A DNA stretch of 64,000 nt from Bog-473 sp963817735 (GTDB taxonomy: Bacteria > Actinomycetota > Acidimicrobiia > Acidimicrobiales > RAAP-2). Of the stretch, positions 38,540-48,682 are shown in pieces. The notes below the pieces were generated by a model. That model was not told where the DNA came from. It made no database searches and saw only the letters and a program-made list of their open reading frames with translations. The stretch's first letter is position 1, and each line of letters opens with the position of its first letter. The DNA is taken from NCBI GenBank assembly GCA_963817735.1, contig CAWFPP010000001.1, forward strand, positions 124,001 through 188,000, written 5' to 3'. Position numbers and translations under genes: made by a program.

Positions 38540-39933
38540 GCGCGTGCTCCGGCCCGAGCGACCCCGAGGAGCCGGTCCGGTCCGAGGATTCCCTGCGGGT
38601 CGAAGGCTCGCTTGATGGAGCGCATCAGCTCCAGAGTCACCGGATCCTCCAATTCCAAGAAGTACGGCAGCTTCGCCGTGCCGATGCCGTGCTCGCCCGA
38701 GATCGCGCCCCCGACGGACAGGGCGAGCTGGAAGCTCGCCTGCATCAGGGCGTGTCGCCGCTCGTCATCGGGTTGGAAGACCGTGATGTGCACGTTGCCG
38801 TCGCCGATGTGACCGCAGCCCGTGATGAAGGCGCCGTGCTCCTGTGCCAGAACCGCCACCTGGGCCAGGTAGTCGGGGATGGTTGCCCGCGGGATGACCG
38901 CATCGATCAGGTCGTCGCAGCCGGCCGCTTTCCCCACGAAGAACGCACGCTCTCGGGCGGCGATGAGCTGTGCCCCCGACGTCGGAGGCAGCACGTACAC
39001 GTCGAGTGCCCCCAACCCCTCCAACAAGGTGGCGAGGCGTTCGACGTCCTCTTCCACCCGGTCGGCGTCCATGCCCTCGAGGACCACGACGAGATAGGCG
39101 AGGGTGCGGTCTTGGACTGCTTCGGGCACGCCGAGGTCGAGCCCGGCGGCCCGGGTGATGCCGCCCATCACCAGCACATCGATGTACTCGAGAATGGAAG
39201 GATCAATGCCGCTGTGCACGATGTGCGGCACCGCATGAGCCACTTCCGAAAGGGTGGCGAACGGGGCCAACACCGTCGAGGACTCGGTGAACCTTGGTTG
39301 GAGCTTGACGGTGACCTCCGTGGTGATGGCCAGGGTCCCCTCGGAGCCGATGAGGAGTTGCGTGAGGTCGTAGCCGCTCGAGCACTTGACGAACTTTCCA
39401 CCGGTCCGCACGACGGTCCCGTCGGCCAGAACCACCTCGAGCCCGAGCACGTGGTGGCGCGTCACCCCGTAGCGGACAGCGCGCATGCCGCCGGCATTGG
39501 TCGCCACGTTCCCCCCGAGCGAGCCGGTCTGCTCGCCCGGTGACACCGGGTAGATCAGGCCCAACGGAGCAAGCTCGCCGTTGAGCTGCTCCAGCGTGAC
39601 GCCCGGCTGGACCACGGCCACCTGGTTCTCGGTGTCGATCTCCAGAATCCGCTTCATGTGGTCGAACGCCAGCAGGATGCCATCCGCCACCGGTACGGCG
39701 GCGCCGGAGAGCCCCGTGCCGCTGCCCCGGGCGACCACCGGGATGCCATGGTCGCTCGCCAGCTGCAGGACCTCGGAGACCTCGTTGGTCGAGGCCGGCA
39801 TGACGACCGCCATCGGGGCGACCGGCACCGTCGTCAGCGCCTCGTCATGCGTGTAGTCGTCGTGGACCGATGCGCCGACGAAGACGTTGCTCTCTCCGAC
39901 GACCTTGCGAAGCTGCTCCAGGAGTTCCGACAT
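38536..39933 (-). CDS. FAD-linked oxidase, glycolate/lactate oxidase GlcD-like
   Basis: Flavoprotein of the FAD-binding PCMH/VAO type, oxidising a 2-hydroxy acid such as glycolate or D-lactate. 465 residues from ATG 39933; the open frame upstream is Arg/Gly-rich and overlaps the helicase side, so this start is preferred. FAD-binding segments are VVARGSGTGLSGAAVPV and GGNVATNAGGMRAVRYG; the C-terminal FAD-oxidase domain ends with CGHIGDGNVH and GGAISGEHGIGTAKLPYF. Lies directly upstream of the TPP enzyme with a 4-bp overlap. The pair could convert a 2-hydroxy acid to a 2-oxo acid and then process it (inference). Confidence 0.87.
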   Translation of the reverse strand: MSELLEQLRKVVGESNVFVGASVHDDYTHDEALTTVPVAPMAVVMPASTNEVSEVLQLASDHGIPVVARGSGTGLSGAAVPVADGILLAFDHMKRILEIDTENQVAVVQPGVTLEQLNGELAPLGLIYPVSPGEQTGSLGGNVATNAGGMRAVRYGVTRHHVLGLEVVLADGTVVRTGGKFVKCSSGYDLTQLLIGSEGTLAITTEVTVKLQPRFTESSTVLAPFATLSEVAHAVPHIVHSGIDPSILEYIDVLVMGGITRAAGLDLGVPEAVQDRTLAYLVVVLEGMDADRVEEDVERLATLLEGLGALDVYVLPPTSGAQLIAARERAFFVGKAAGCDDLIDAVIPRATIPDYLAQVAVLAQEHGAFITGCGHIGDGNVHITVFQPDDERRHALMQASFQLALSVGGAISGEHGIGTAKLPYFLELEDPVTLELMRSIKRAFDPQGILGPDRLLGVARAGARA

Positions 39934-39986
39934 GCGACGTGCCACCCCCACCTCGGATCGATCGGGCGGCCCGACCTTACCGGGCC

Positions 39987-41639
39987 TCAGCCGTCGTCGT
40001 CTCCGGTCTCGACACCCTCGGCCAGCCGGCGCCGCAGCTCCGCAACGCGCCGCGAGACCTCCTCCGCCTCTGTCGGTGCTGCTTCCTTCTCGAGCTCGAT
40101 GATCGTTCGCTCGATCGCCGCCAACCACGGGCTGGGCCCGCGGCCGGTGCGGGTGCTCGACCCGGCGTCGTCACCCGATCGCTCGAACCAGCTGCACCAG
40201 AGCTCCTCCTCGGATCGGGTCAGCGCCACATAGAGGAGGCGCCGCTCCTCGTCGATGGCGGCAGGGGTCTGAGCAGATGCGATGGGCATGAGGCCGACGC
40301 CGAGGCCAAGGACGATGACCGTGGGCCACTGCAGGCCCTTGGCTCGGTGGAAGGTGGTGAGTACCACGCGGTCCCGGTCACCCGGGGCCTCAGGGCGACT
40401 CGACTCGTCGTGGTCCTCCTCGGCACCGCGTCGCCCGGGGTCGCCGCGCAGGTCCGATGCCGGGCCGAGGTCCGACCCGGCGATCAGGTTCGGCACCCGC
40501 GCCGCGTCCAGGGCGGCCTGCACCACGGCCAGTTGCGCATTGGTCCGGGTCAACACGGCGATGCTGGACCACTGCCGTCCCGGCGCGCGTGACATCTTGA
40601 CCCGGTCGGCCACCCAGGCCGCCTCGTCCTCGCTCGTGGCGTGCGACACGACCTTGGGAACCGGCCCGTCCACCCGCGTCGTGCGGGGCAGGACCACTTC
40701 GCCTGCTGCTCCGAACGCACCGCCCTCCCGCAGGACGGCGGTGGCCACGGCGACCACCTGAGGCGTGCAGCGGTGGTTCTCGTCCAGCCGGATGACCGCC
40801 GTCCCGCGCAAGATGTCGGGCAACCGATTGAGCAGCGTCGGGTCGGCGCCGTTGAACCCGTAGACGGACTGGTTGGGGTCACCCACCACGAAGAGGTCGG
40901 GCTCGTCGGCCAGCATGGCCGTGAGGAGGCGGAACTGGGCCGGGTTGACGTCCTGCATCTCGTCCACGAAGAGGTGCCGTGTGCGCCAGCGGATGGAATC
41001 GGCGAACTCGCTGTCGCCCGCCAGCGCGTCCGCGCAGGACACGATCAGGTCGTCGAAGTCGAGGAGGCGCCGGCGAGCCCGTTCGGTCTCATAACGGGAA
41101 AACGCCTCTGCCACCTGTTCGGGGCTGATGCCGCTGCGGCGCCGGTGCCGCCGGGCCTCGGCCTCGTACTGCTCGGGTGAGACCAGGCGAGCCTTGGCCC
41201 AGCCGATCTCACCGTCGAGGGCGCGGGTGCGGCGGGCGTCGCCGGTCGTCACCTCGGCCAGCAGGCGACGCCGATCCGGGAGCAGCTGGGGGAGAGGCCG
41301 GCCCCTCAGCTCCCGGTGCTCGCGTAACAGGCCGAGCGCGGTGCGGTGGAACGTGCCGGCCTTCACCCCGGACACCCCGAGCGAATAGAGACGGGTCCGC
41401 AACTCGTCTGCCGCCTTGCGACTGAAGGTGGTGACGAGCGTGCGGTCGGGCTCGATGGACCCATCGCGTACCCGCCGGGCCACCCGCAGCGTGAGCACCC
41501 TGGTCTTGCCGGCGCCGGCGCCGGCCACGACGCAGAGCAGGGGTTTGTCCGATTCGATGGCCTCGCGCTGGGTCACGGTGAGGCGGTTGGCCCCGGGGAG
41601 GGAATCCCAGGTGTCGGTCTCCAAGCCCTCGAACGTCAT
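39987..41639 (-). CDS. UvrD/Rep-family superfamily 1A DNA helicase
   Basis: ATP-dependent 3'-5' DNA helicase, about 550 residues from ATG 41639 (GTG 41654 also possible). Motifs in order: Walker A AGAGAGKTRVLTLRVA, Ia FSRKAADELRTRL, II DEMQDVNPAQF, III VGDPNQSVYGFNGAD, IV LDENHRCTP, V LTTFHRAKGLQWPTVI, VI LYVALTRSEEELW. It is shorter than UvrD (about 720), with the region between motifs IV and V cut down, so it resembles the compact actinobacterial UvrD2-like group. Motif II reads DEMQD instead of DEAQ/DEFQD. DNA repair role inferred. Confidence 0.88.
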   Translation of the reverse strand: MTFEGLETDTWDSLPGANRLTVTQREAIESDKPLLCVVAGAGAGKTRVLTLRVARRVRDGSIEPDRTLVTTFSRKAADELRTRLYSLGVSGVKAGTFHRTALGLLREHRELRGRPLPQLLPDRRRLLAEVTTGDARRTRALDGEIGWAKARLVSPEQYEAEARRHRRRSGISPEQVAEAFSRYETERARRRLLDFDDLIVSCADALAGDSEFADSIRWRTRHLFVDEMQDVNPAQFRLLTAMLADEPDLFVVGDPNQSVYGFNGADPTLLNRLPDILRGTAVIRLDENHRCTPQVVAVATAVLREGGAFGAAGEVVLPRTTRVDGPVPKVVSHATSEDEAAWVADRVKMSRAPGRQWSSIAVLTRTNAQLAVVQAALDAARVPNLIAGSDLGPASDLRGDPGRRGAEEDHDESSRPEAPGDRDRVVLTTFHRAKGLQWPTVIVLGLGVGLMPIASAQTPAAIDEERRLLYVALTRSEEELWCSWFERSGDDAGSSTRTGRGPSPWLAAIERTIIELEKEAAPTEAEEVSRRVAELRRRLAEGVETGDDDG

Positions 41640-41756
41640 GACCACACTCCGCACGGTACAGAAGGGGTGCGCGCAGCACCCGCCGGACCTGCGCCTATCG
41701 TGGCCGATCGGGGTCGTCGGTGCCCCATCGGGAGGGCGACGGGCCGATCGGGGCGC

Positions 41757-42831
41757 TCAGAGCACCCGATGCGTGCGCAGGGAACGCCGGCGGACGTCCC
41801 GAGCCCGCGCCAGTGAGACCAGCTCCTCGACAACCCCCTTGAACGGGACCCCTTCGGCCTCCCAGAGCATGGGGAACATGGAGATCGGGGTGAATCCCGG
41901 CATGGTGTTCACCTCGTTGATCACGATCTCGTCGTCCTCGCGGAGGAAGACGTCGATGCGCGCCAGGCCCTCGACGCGCAGCGCACGGTAGGCGGACCGG
42001 ACAAGGTGCTGCGCCCTGGCCAGCTGGACGTCGTTCAGGTCGGTCGGCGCAACGGTTTCCGCGAGCCCCAGTACGTATTTGTCGTCGTAGTCGTAGAACT
42101 CCCGGCTGGCGATGATCTCGCCGGCACGGGTGACCCGCACGTCTTCGTTGCCCAACAGGGCGAGCTCCAGTTCACGTCCTGCGACGAACTCCTCGAGGAT
42201 CACGCGGTCGTCGAACTCGAAAGCCGACAGGACCGCGTCCCCCAGGGCCGCCGCATCGGAGACTTTGTCCACACCGATGGAGGAACCGAGGTTGGCGGGC
42301 TTGACGAAGATCGGCAAGTCCGAGCGCTCCGATCGCCTCCTCCATGACATCAGCGGACCAGGAAGAGCGCGCCACGAGGCGCCACTCCGCTACGGGCAGG
42401 CCGTGGTCACGCAGCACCGACTTGGCGATGTCCTTGTCCATACAGACGGCGGAGGCGAGCACACCGGCTCCGACGTACGGCACACCGATCGTCTCGAGAT
42501 GGCCCTGTAGGACACCATCCTCACCGAAGGGCCCGTGCAGGGCGGGGAACACCACAGTGTCGGGCAACAGGCCCCGGCCGAGGTGGGCGAAGCCGAGGGC
42601 GGGATCGTGGCGCATCAGGTCGTCGGGAGACGGGAGCGCATCCACACCGGCCACCTCGGACAGCACTTGGCTGGCATCCACCCACTGCTTGTCGTGGGTC
42701 AGGCCGATCACCTTGACCGTGAACCCGCCTTCGAGCGCGGCGGCCACGATGCGACGCGCCGAGATGCACGACACTTCGTGCTCGGCGGACGGGCCTCCGT
42801 AAATGACCGCGAGCACTCCGGGATCAGGCAT
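41757..42831 (-). CDS. ddl: D-alanine--D-alanine ligase (frameshifted)
   Basis: ATP-grasp ligase joining two D-alanines for peptidoglycan precursor synthesis. From ATG 42831: YGGPSAEHEVSCISA, FPALHGPFGEDGVLQG and VCMDKDIAKSVL are in frame. Near 42318-42325 the frame shifts by one base. It continues as DLPIFVKPANLGSSIGV, the metal/ATP site FLREDDEIVINEVNTMPGFT and the end SMFPMLWEAEGVPF, stopping at 41757. Both halves are perfectly conserved. Since ddl is normally essential, the shift is probably a sequence error unless another copy exists. Divergent from murF with a 36-bp gap, a cell-wall gene pair. Confidence 0.88.
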
Positions 42832-42867
42832 CGACCGAGGCTATACAATCGGCCGCGAGCGTGATGC

Positions 42868-44184
42868 GTGCGATTCTCCACTTCTGAACTCGCGGCGTGG
42901 CTCGGTGGGGAGCGGGTCGGACCCGAGGTCACCGTCACGGGAGCGAGCATCGACACCAGGACGCTGCTGCCCGGGCAGCTGTACGTTCCGATCGTCGCCG
43001 ACCGGGACGGACACGAATTCATCGGTGCGGCCCTCGATCGTGGGGCGCCCGCCTACCTCACCCAGCGCGAGCCCTCCGGCGCCACGGCCATCGTCGTGGC
43101 GGACACGGCCGCGTCGCTCCTTCGCCTCGGCCTGCTCTGCCGTGAGCAGATGAGCGGGCGGGTGGTTGGCATCACCGGATCGGTGGGAAAGACGACGACC
43201 AAGGACCTGCTCCGCAGCTGCCTCGCGTCGTCCTTCCGGGTGTCAGCCAGCGAACGGTCATTCAACAACGAGCTCGGTCTCCCGCTGACGCTGCTCAACG
43301 CACCGGACGATGTCGAGTGGGTCGTCCTCGAGATGGGCGCGCGAGGCGCGGGTCACATCGCACGACTGGCCGAGGTCGGCCAGCCGGATGTCGGCATCGT
43401 CACCAGCGTGGTGATGGCGCATGTCGAGTACTTCGGCGACCTGGCCGGTGTCGCACGGGCCAAGAGCGAACTCGTGACCGCACTCCCTCCCTCCGGGGTC
43501 GCTGTCCTGAATTTCGACGACCCGCTCGTGGCCCGCATGGCGTCGCTCAGCCCCTGTCCTGTTCTGAGCTACGGCGTGGAAGGGGATGCCGACGTGCGCG
43601 CCGAGCACATCGTCCTCGATCAGGATCTCCGACCGGGCTTTCGCCTGGCGACGCCGTGGGGCGCCGGCGACGTTCGGCTCGCACTGCACGGGGTGCAGCA
43701 GGTTCCCAACGCGCTGGCGGCGGCCGGCGCGGCATTGTGGTGTGGCGCCCCGTTGGATGCCGTGGTGGGGGCGCTCGCCACTGCCACGGGTTCGCCACTC
43801 CGCATGGAGGTGCGACGGATCCCAGGTGGCCCTGTCCTGGTGGTCGACTGCTACAACGCCAATCCGGCTTCGATCGAGGCGGCGCTCCGATCGCTCGCCG
43901 CGCTGCCCGCCGGGCGGAAGCTGGCCCTGCTCGGGGTGATGGCCGAGCTGGGGACCGAGACCGATGCCGAGCACCAGCGGGCCGCCCGCCTGGCCGAAGA
44001 GCTCGGGATCGAAGTGGTCGGGTACCAGACCTCGCTCTACGGGCCCACCGAGATGAGCAACGCCGACGACGCCGTCGCGTTGCTTCTCACCCTGGGCCCG
44101 AGCGACGCCGCCCTCGTGAAGGGGAGCCGGGTGGCGCGCCTGGAGGATGTCGTCGAGCGGTACGGAGAAGCTGCCGGGTCCTAG
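42868..44184 (+). CDS. murF: UDP-N-acetylmuramoyl-tripeptide--D-alanyl-D-alanine ligase
   Basis: Mur ligase that adds the D-Ala-D-Ala made by Ddl to the UDP-MurNAc-tripeptide in the cytosol. 438 residues from GTG 42868 (RFSTSELAAWLGG). ATP loop GITGSVGKTTTKDLL at about 110, carbamate/UDP site SFNNELGLPLTLL, central EMGARGAGHI, and C-terminal domain DCYNANPASIEAAL with LLGVMAELG. Full length and intact. It faces ddl across a 36-bp divergent gap that must hold both promoters. Ends 4 bp into the convergent LysM/BTAD gene. Confidence 0.94.
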   Translation: MRFSTSELAAWLGGERVGPEVTVTGASIDTRTLLPGQLYVPIVADRDGHEFIGAALDRGAPAYLTQREPSGATAIVVADTAASLLRLGLLCREQMSGRVVGITGSVGKTTTKDLLRSCLASSFRVSASERSFNNELGLPLTLLNAPDDVEWVVLEMGARGAGHIARLAEVGQPDVGIVTSVVMAHVEYFGDLAGVARAKSELVTALPPSGVAVLNFDDPLVARMASLSPCPVLSYGVEGDADVRAEHIVLDQDLRPGFRLATPWGAGDVRLALHGVQQVPNALAAAGAALWCGAPLDAVVGALATATGSPLRMEVRRIPGGPVLVVDCYNANPASIEAALRSLAALPAGRKLALLGVMAELGTETDAEHQRAARLAEELGIEVVGYQTSLYGPTEMSNADDAVALLLTLGPSDAALVKGSRVARLEDVVERYGEAAGS

Positions 44185-46639
44185 ACATGCGTCTCCGGCC
44201 TGGTGCCCGGTGCTCCCTCCGGCAGCATTGCGCCGACGAGCACCCGACGCGACAGCTCGCCGTACAGCGATTCCGTCCGCGCCGAGGGGGACCCACCCGG
44301 GTCCAACGCGTCAATGCGACGCTGGCACTCCCGCCACTCGAGGCGAAGGCGATCGGCATCGCCTTCGGCCGCCGCCACCTGCATGGCGGAGCGGGAAAGC
44401 GCCTCGCTGTAGGGCTCGACGATCCGTGCTTGCTCGAGGCCCCAGCGGGCGAGATCGAAGAGCCCGGCCTCGGAGGCCAGTGAGGCCAGGCCACAGGCGG
44501 CGTCGACGAGCACGGTGGTCACGCGCCCGCCGTGACCCTCCGCCTCCCACCAGGCGTACCCCGACAGTGCGTTGGCCAAGGGCTCACCCTCGACCAGAGC
44601 CAGCGCGGCCTGGAAGAACGCCATAGCCGCAGACGGGTCCACCTGTGTCTTCGCCTCGGCGGCAAGCGCAACGGCGCGCTGCACGTCGACCGTGACACGG
44701 GGCGACAACTGGTAGTGACCGTGGCGCGTCCCGGCGGGAAAGAGGGGATCGCCGTCCTCGTCGACACCCATGGCGCGTCGGGCCGCGTACGCCGTGTTGA
44801 ACAGTGTCTTTGCCGCAGCATCGGCGTCGGACGACCCGAGCACACGCGTGCGCAATCGATCGCTCGTGATGACGTCCGGCTGGTGCAGGGCCAGATAGGC
44901 CACCAGCTCCACCGCCCGCCGCGCCCGGTTCGGAGGGAGTTCGTCTTGGAGCCCGTCCAGCCTGGGGGTCATGGTGAGGAGGCGCACGTCGATGACCCCG
45001 GGCGCCAGGGCGGCCACGACCGTGGTCGCTTGAGCCGGGGTCGGCGGGCGGCAGAGAGACGTCCGGCGTGCGGTCCTCCGGGGGAGCCGGGCCGACGAGC
45101 TCGGCAATGCGCGCGGCAGTTGCCGCCGATTGCAGGTGTGGTCGGACGACCCGGCCCAGCGGGTGCAGCGTGGCGGCCTGCTGATCGACGAGCACGGTGA
45201 GGTCGGTGGCCGCGACCGGTTGCATCGTGACCACGGCACAGCGGTCTCTCACCGTCCGGGGAAGGGAGGCCGGGTCACCGCAGAAGAGCACGCGTCGGGC
45301 GATGGAGGGATCCACCGCGGTCTCGGCACGGAGCTCGGTGTCGTCCGGATCCTCGGTGATCAGGACTCGTCTCCGACCAGGCCCACGATCCGGCTGCGGC
45401 GCGTGCGGCGCGCCAGAGTGCCGGCGCCGACTCCCCCAACACGGGCAGCACGTCCCCCGGCTCGAGCGGGACGAGCCAGGTTCCGTCGGCGTCGTCGCCG
45501 ACGGGGAGCACGACGGGCAAGTACGGGGAGGAGGGGTCATGGCCCTCGAGAGCGTCATGGCGGACGCGCCAGGCGGCGCCATTGTCCACGCTGTCGAAAT
45601 CCTCGGGCGGATCGTCCGCCGGTGCTCCGGCAAGATGGAACGTGACACCGGAGGGCGACACGCAGACCGCTCGAATCCGCGGACGGGAGTCTCGATCGTC
45701 CAGAACCAGGCCCAAGAGACAGTTGGCCGCTTCGAACGAGTGGAGCGCAGGTGTCTCCGCGAAGCGTTGCAGCAACGTCGCAGCGTCCAAGGCCCCTTCC
45801 GACGGCGGCGCGATCGGATCTTCGCTGAATCGGTCGCCCGGTCTGCGTCGCCGTCCGGCCCGTCGGGCCAGGGCCGCACAGGCGATGGAACCGAGGCCGA
45901 GGGCAATCAGCTCGGGCAGATGTCCCGGTGGCTCGGGGTGCGACGGTGCGCGGCCCGCGCCCACGTGTCCGGAGTCGCCGGTGTGGCGTGCGTCCGCCGG
46001 CAGGCGCAGGCGCCATCCCTCCCGGAGCTGGTCCGGGTCCACGAAGCGTGACCCGCCGCCGATGTCGTGGCCGAGGTTGAGCATCGCGAGCGACGTCCAA
46101 TCCGCACCGTCGCCCAGGAGATCGTCCGCGATGTGCCAGAGCGTGTCGCCCGACCGCACCGAGTAGGTCGGGGCTGAGCGTGACACCGGGGAGGCCGCCG
46201 CGTGGACCGCGAGCGGGGCGGTGGGCGACGAGCCCAGCCCTCCGCTGACCGGGCTGCTCGCGCCGGCGCCGGCGGCAAGCGAGAGAGGGGCGCCGAAGCT
46301 GGTGAGGGCCAGCACGCCGAGTGCGATGCGGGCGGCCACACGGTCGAGGACCGACGGTCCCCCGGGCATTCCGACCTCACCATTGCGGACGTGGGTCACG
46401 ACCCCCCGGAGCAGCTGCGCGCAGCAGGCTGCCCAGGCCACCCAGGCGGCCAGGACGAGGAGGCACAGGACGTCGCGGGGCAGCGGTCGCCACCCGTGCC
46501 CGAGGCCGCCCGCCAGCGGATTGCCGACGATCACGAGGAGCACGGCCGGCACGGCCGTGAACGCCAGAAGGGCGGCGCACGCGGCACCGAGGACGTCCAC
46601 GAACCTCTTGGCCCGCCCGCTCCGCGGCGCGCTATCCAC
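44181..46639 (-). CDS. Membrane-anchored LysM and BTAD (SARP-like) protein (frameshifted twice)
   Basis: Corrected product about 820 residues. N-terminus from ATG 46639 has three hydrophobic segments (about 15-40, 55-80, 105-130). Then comes a LysM domain (YSVRSGDTLWHIADDLLGDG...), which binds peptidoglycan, and a second short hydrophobic stretch LIALGLGSIACAALARRAG. After a central domain of unknown fold, the C-terminal 270 residues match the winged-helix plus bacterial transcriptional activation domain (NRARRAVELVAYLALHQPDV, LFNTAYAARRAMG, EPYSEALSRSAMQVAAAEGD). One extra base at about 45367 and a second shift near 45035-45050 split it into three ORFs. Could sense the wall and regulate genes; related proteins in Actinobacteria often lie near Tad pilus genes. 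The start overlaps the upstream gene by 8 bp. Confidence 0.75.
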
Positions 46640-47378
46640 CGGCGGGGCCGATGGAGATGGTGTAGGTCAGCGCGGTCGCTTCCGACGGGGGTTCGCTCAC
46701 CGTGGCCAGGCAACTCCCGCTGGCGTCAGGGAGGGACGCCGCCATTGCAGCGGTGCCGCCGACGCTCTGCGAGCCGCTCGGGCAGCTGACCTCCATCGTG
46801 AGATACGTGCTCCCGGACCAGACCACCGAGACCTCCATGGCGCCCGTCCCGGTGAAGCCGTATTTGCTCGACGTCTGGAGCGGAGGATTCAGGTAGCCCT
46901 GCGTCTGCGTGCGGTCGGCGGGCAGCGCCCCACCCGGGAGGGTCGTCGTGGTGCTGGTCGTCGATGGCGTCGCGGTGGTGGTGGTCACGCTCGGCCCGGC
47001 GGTCTGCGGCGCGCTGACGGTGCCCGACGTCCCAGCCGTGCGGAGTGACGCGGGGACGTTGGCCGGAGCCGAAGTCGCCCTCGGCGTGGTGGTCGTCGTG
47101 GTCTTCGTCGTGGTCGTACTCGTCGTGGTCCGAGGCGATACAGCCGCGTGCCGGCGCGCTCCTGGCACCGGAATCCGGGCCGCCGTCTCGGCCGGGTGGC
47201 CGTCCCTGTGTGACGCCGGCGTGGTGTTGCCGGCCGTCGCCACGAGCAGCGCCATCAGTCCGAGCGAGACGGCCAGGATGACCCACCAGTTGGGACGGCC
47301 GCGCGCGACCCGCGAGCGCACTGCTTCATCGGCGTCGTGCCCACCGCCAAACACCGGCCCACGATACGCACGCGTCAC
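46632..47378 (-). CDS. Membrane-anchored protein with Thr-rich stalk
   Basis: 248 residues: short basic cytoplasmic tail, one membrane segment (WWVILAVSLGLMALLVATAG, about 31-50), then a low-complexity Thr/Pro/Ser stalk (about 80-150, with runs of seven or more Thr). The C-terminal domain of about 90 residues begins at YLNPPLQTSSKYGFTGTGAM, has two Cys and ends in a beta-like stretch. The topology suggests a domain held outside the membrane. Its 3' end overlaps the LysM/BTAD start by 8 bp, so the two are coupled. Unknown function. Confidence 0.65.
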   Translation of the reverse strand: MTRAYRGPVFGGGHDADEAVRSRVARGRPNWWVILAVSLGLMALLVATAGNTTPASHRDGHPAETAARIPVPGARRHAAVSPRTTTSTTTTKTTTTTTPRATSAPANVPASLRTAGTSGTVSAPQTAGPSVTTTTATPSTTSTTTTLPGGALPADRTQTQGYLNPPLQTSSKYGFTGTGAMEVSVVWSGSTYLTMEVSCPSGSQSVGGTAAMAASLPDASGSCLATVSEPPSEATALTYTISIGPAGG

Positions 47379-47396
47379 GCCTCCCGCATTTGGCGC

Positions 47397-48177
47397 TCAG
47401 GCACACAGGCGGCGCTGACCGCGGTCACGTCGGGCGTAGAGCGCGCGGCGGTCGCGCCCGGTCATGGCGGCCAGCTCGGCCATGGAGTAGCCCAGGACGT
47501 GGTGGGCGTAGAGCACCTGGACTTCGTCGCGCCGCATGCCCTCCCGGTCCAGCTCGATGAGGACGCGGGCAAGCTCCTCGAGGTCGGTCTCGGGGCGGGC
47601 GAGAGGGCATCCGATCGCCCCCGGTTCGGACCCGACAGGGATGGTGCGGGTGCCGTCGTCCTTGGACCGGAAGAGCTGGCGCCGCAGGCGGCAGCGGATT
47701 GCGGAGAGGAGATCGAGGACGGCGTAAGGGCGGTCCTGCCCGGACCACTCCTGGAGCACGACCCAGGTCGTGGAGAGAAGCTCGCCGAAGAACTCCTCCC
47801 CGTCCTGCCAGTCCCCGCCGCGTCCCCATTGCAGCTTCCCCGCCACGCTGACCAGCCCCGGGAGGAGGACTTGGACCAGCATCCGGCTGAGAAAGGGGTC
47901 GCCGTCGGCCTCGCGGAGCAGGACCCGGACCAGGCGGGCCGCCTCCTCCCGCTGGACCCGGCCCGCGGCGCGCCGCATGTGGTCGACGAGGTCGCACGGC
48001 GTGGGGCAGGGGGGCGGGCCGATCCCCGATCCGAGGACGAGGAGGGAGAGGCCGCGGATCGCGGCCGGCGACGGCCCTGAGGGCGCGGACGCCCGGGCCC
48101 GAACGGCCGAGGGACTTCCACTCGGCGGCCATCCGGTCGATGAGCGCGACACGCTGTTTGGAGGTGGTGGAGGACAT
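47397..48177 (-). CDS. Sigma-factor-like protein with C-terminal region 4-type HTH (frameshifted)
   Basis: From ATG 48177 (MSSTTSKQRVALIDRMAAEW) the frame is lost between about 48105 and 48040. The downstream frame reads IRGLSLLVLGSGIGPPPCP, then a helical region (EEAARLVRVLLREADGDPF, SRMLVQVLLPGLVSVAGKLQ, DLLSAIRCRLRRQLFRSKD) and a terminal HTH (EVQVLYAHHVLGYSMAELAAM). The HTH looks like sigma region 4; no clear region 2 -10 recognition motif is visible, so it may be a sigma-like regulator of a pathway rather than a true sigma factor. It precedes the Thr-rich and LysM/BTAD genes on the same strand (18-bp gap), so it is the first gene of that operon. Confidence 0.6.
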
Positions 48178-48286
48178 GGCGTGAGCGTGTTCGCCCGACC
48201 TCCCCCGATCCCTCCCACCGCCACGGCGACCGACACCGAATCCATCGGCGGCTGCAATGGTCCTGGTCGGCGATAGTGTGCCGCCG

Positions 48287-48682
48287 ATGGACATCGACGA
48301 GTTCTACGAAGCAGACCCTCGCCGGCGGGCCTCCGCCGAGCTCGAGCTGGGCTCGGAATGGCTGGGGAAGGACGGCGTCCAACACGAGTTGAACTACGTG
48401 GAGGACACGGGCGAGCTCTACGTCCTGCGCGAGCCACAGCCCCACGTGCGCGAGGACCCCTTCGGGGGCATTCATGTCTCGGATCCCCCGGGGTACGAGA
48501 ACAAGATCACGGTGCACGTCATCGCCAAAATCGGTTCGGTCGACGAGCTGCACAGGATCCTCGAGGGCTGGCCCGAGGCCATGCGCGAACAGGGCGACCA
48601 GGGCACGCACTGGCTCGGCCAGCGCCTGCTGGCGGCCGGCGTCGCCGTCGGCCCGACCGGCGACCCCGTTTCGGACAGTTAG
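48287..48682 (+). CDS. Conserved hypothetical protein
   Basis: 131 residues from ATG 48287 (MDIDEFYEADPRRRASAELE); an in-frame GTG/ATG 10 codons upstream is possible. Single compact domain with no signal or membrane segment; conserved-looking stretches are LYVLREPQPH and ITVHVIAKIGSVDELHRIL. Resembles short actinobacterial proteins of unknown function. It converges with the APH-like gene, overlapping by 4 bp. Confidence 0.6.
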   Translation: MDIDEFYEADPRRRASAELELGSEWLGKDGVQHELNYVEDTGELYVLREPQPHVREDPFGGIHVSDPPGYENKITVHVIAKIGSVDELHRILEGWPEAMREQGDQGTHWLGQRLLAAGVAVGPTGDPVSDS

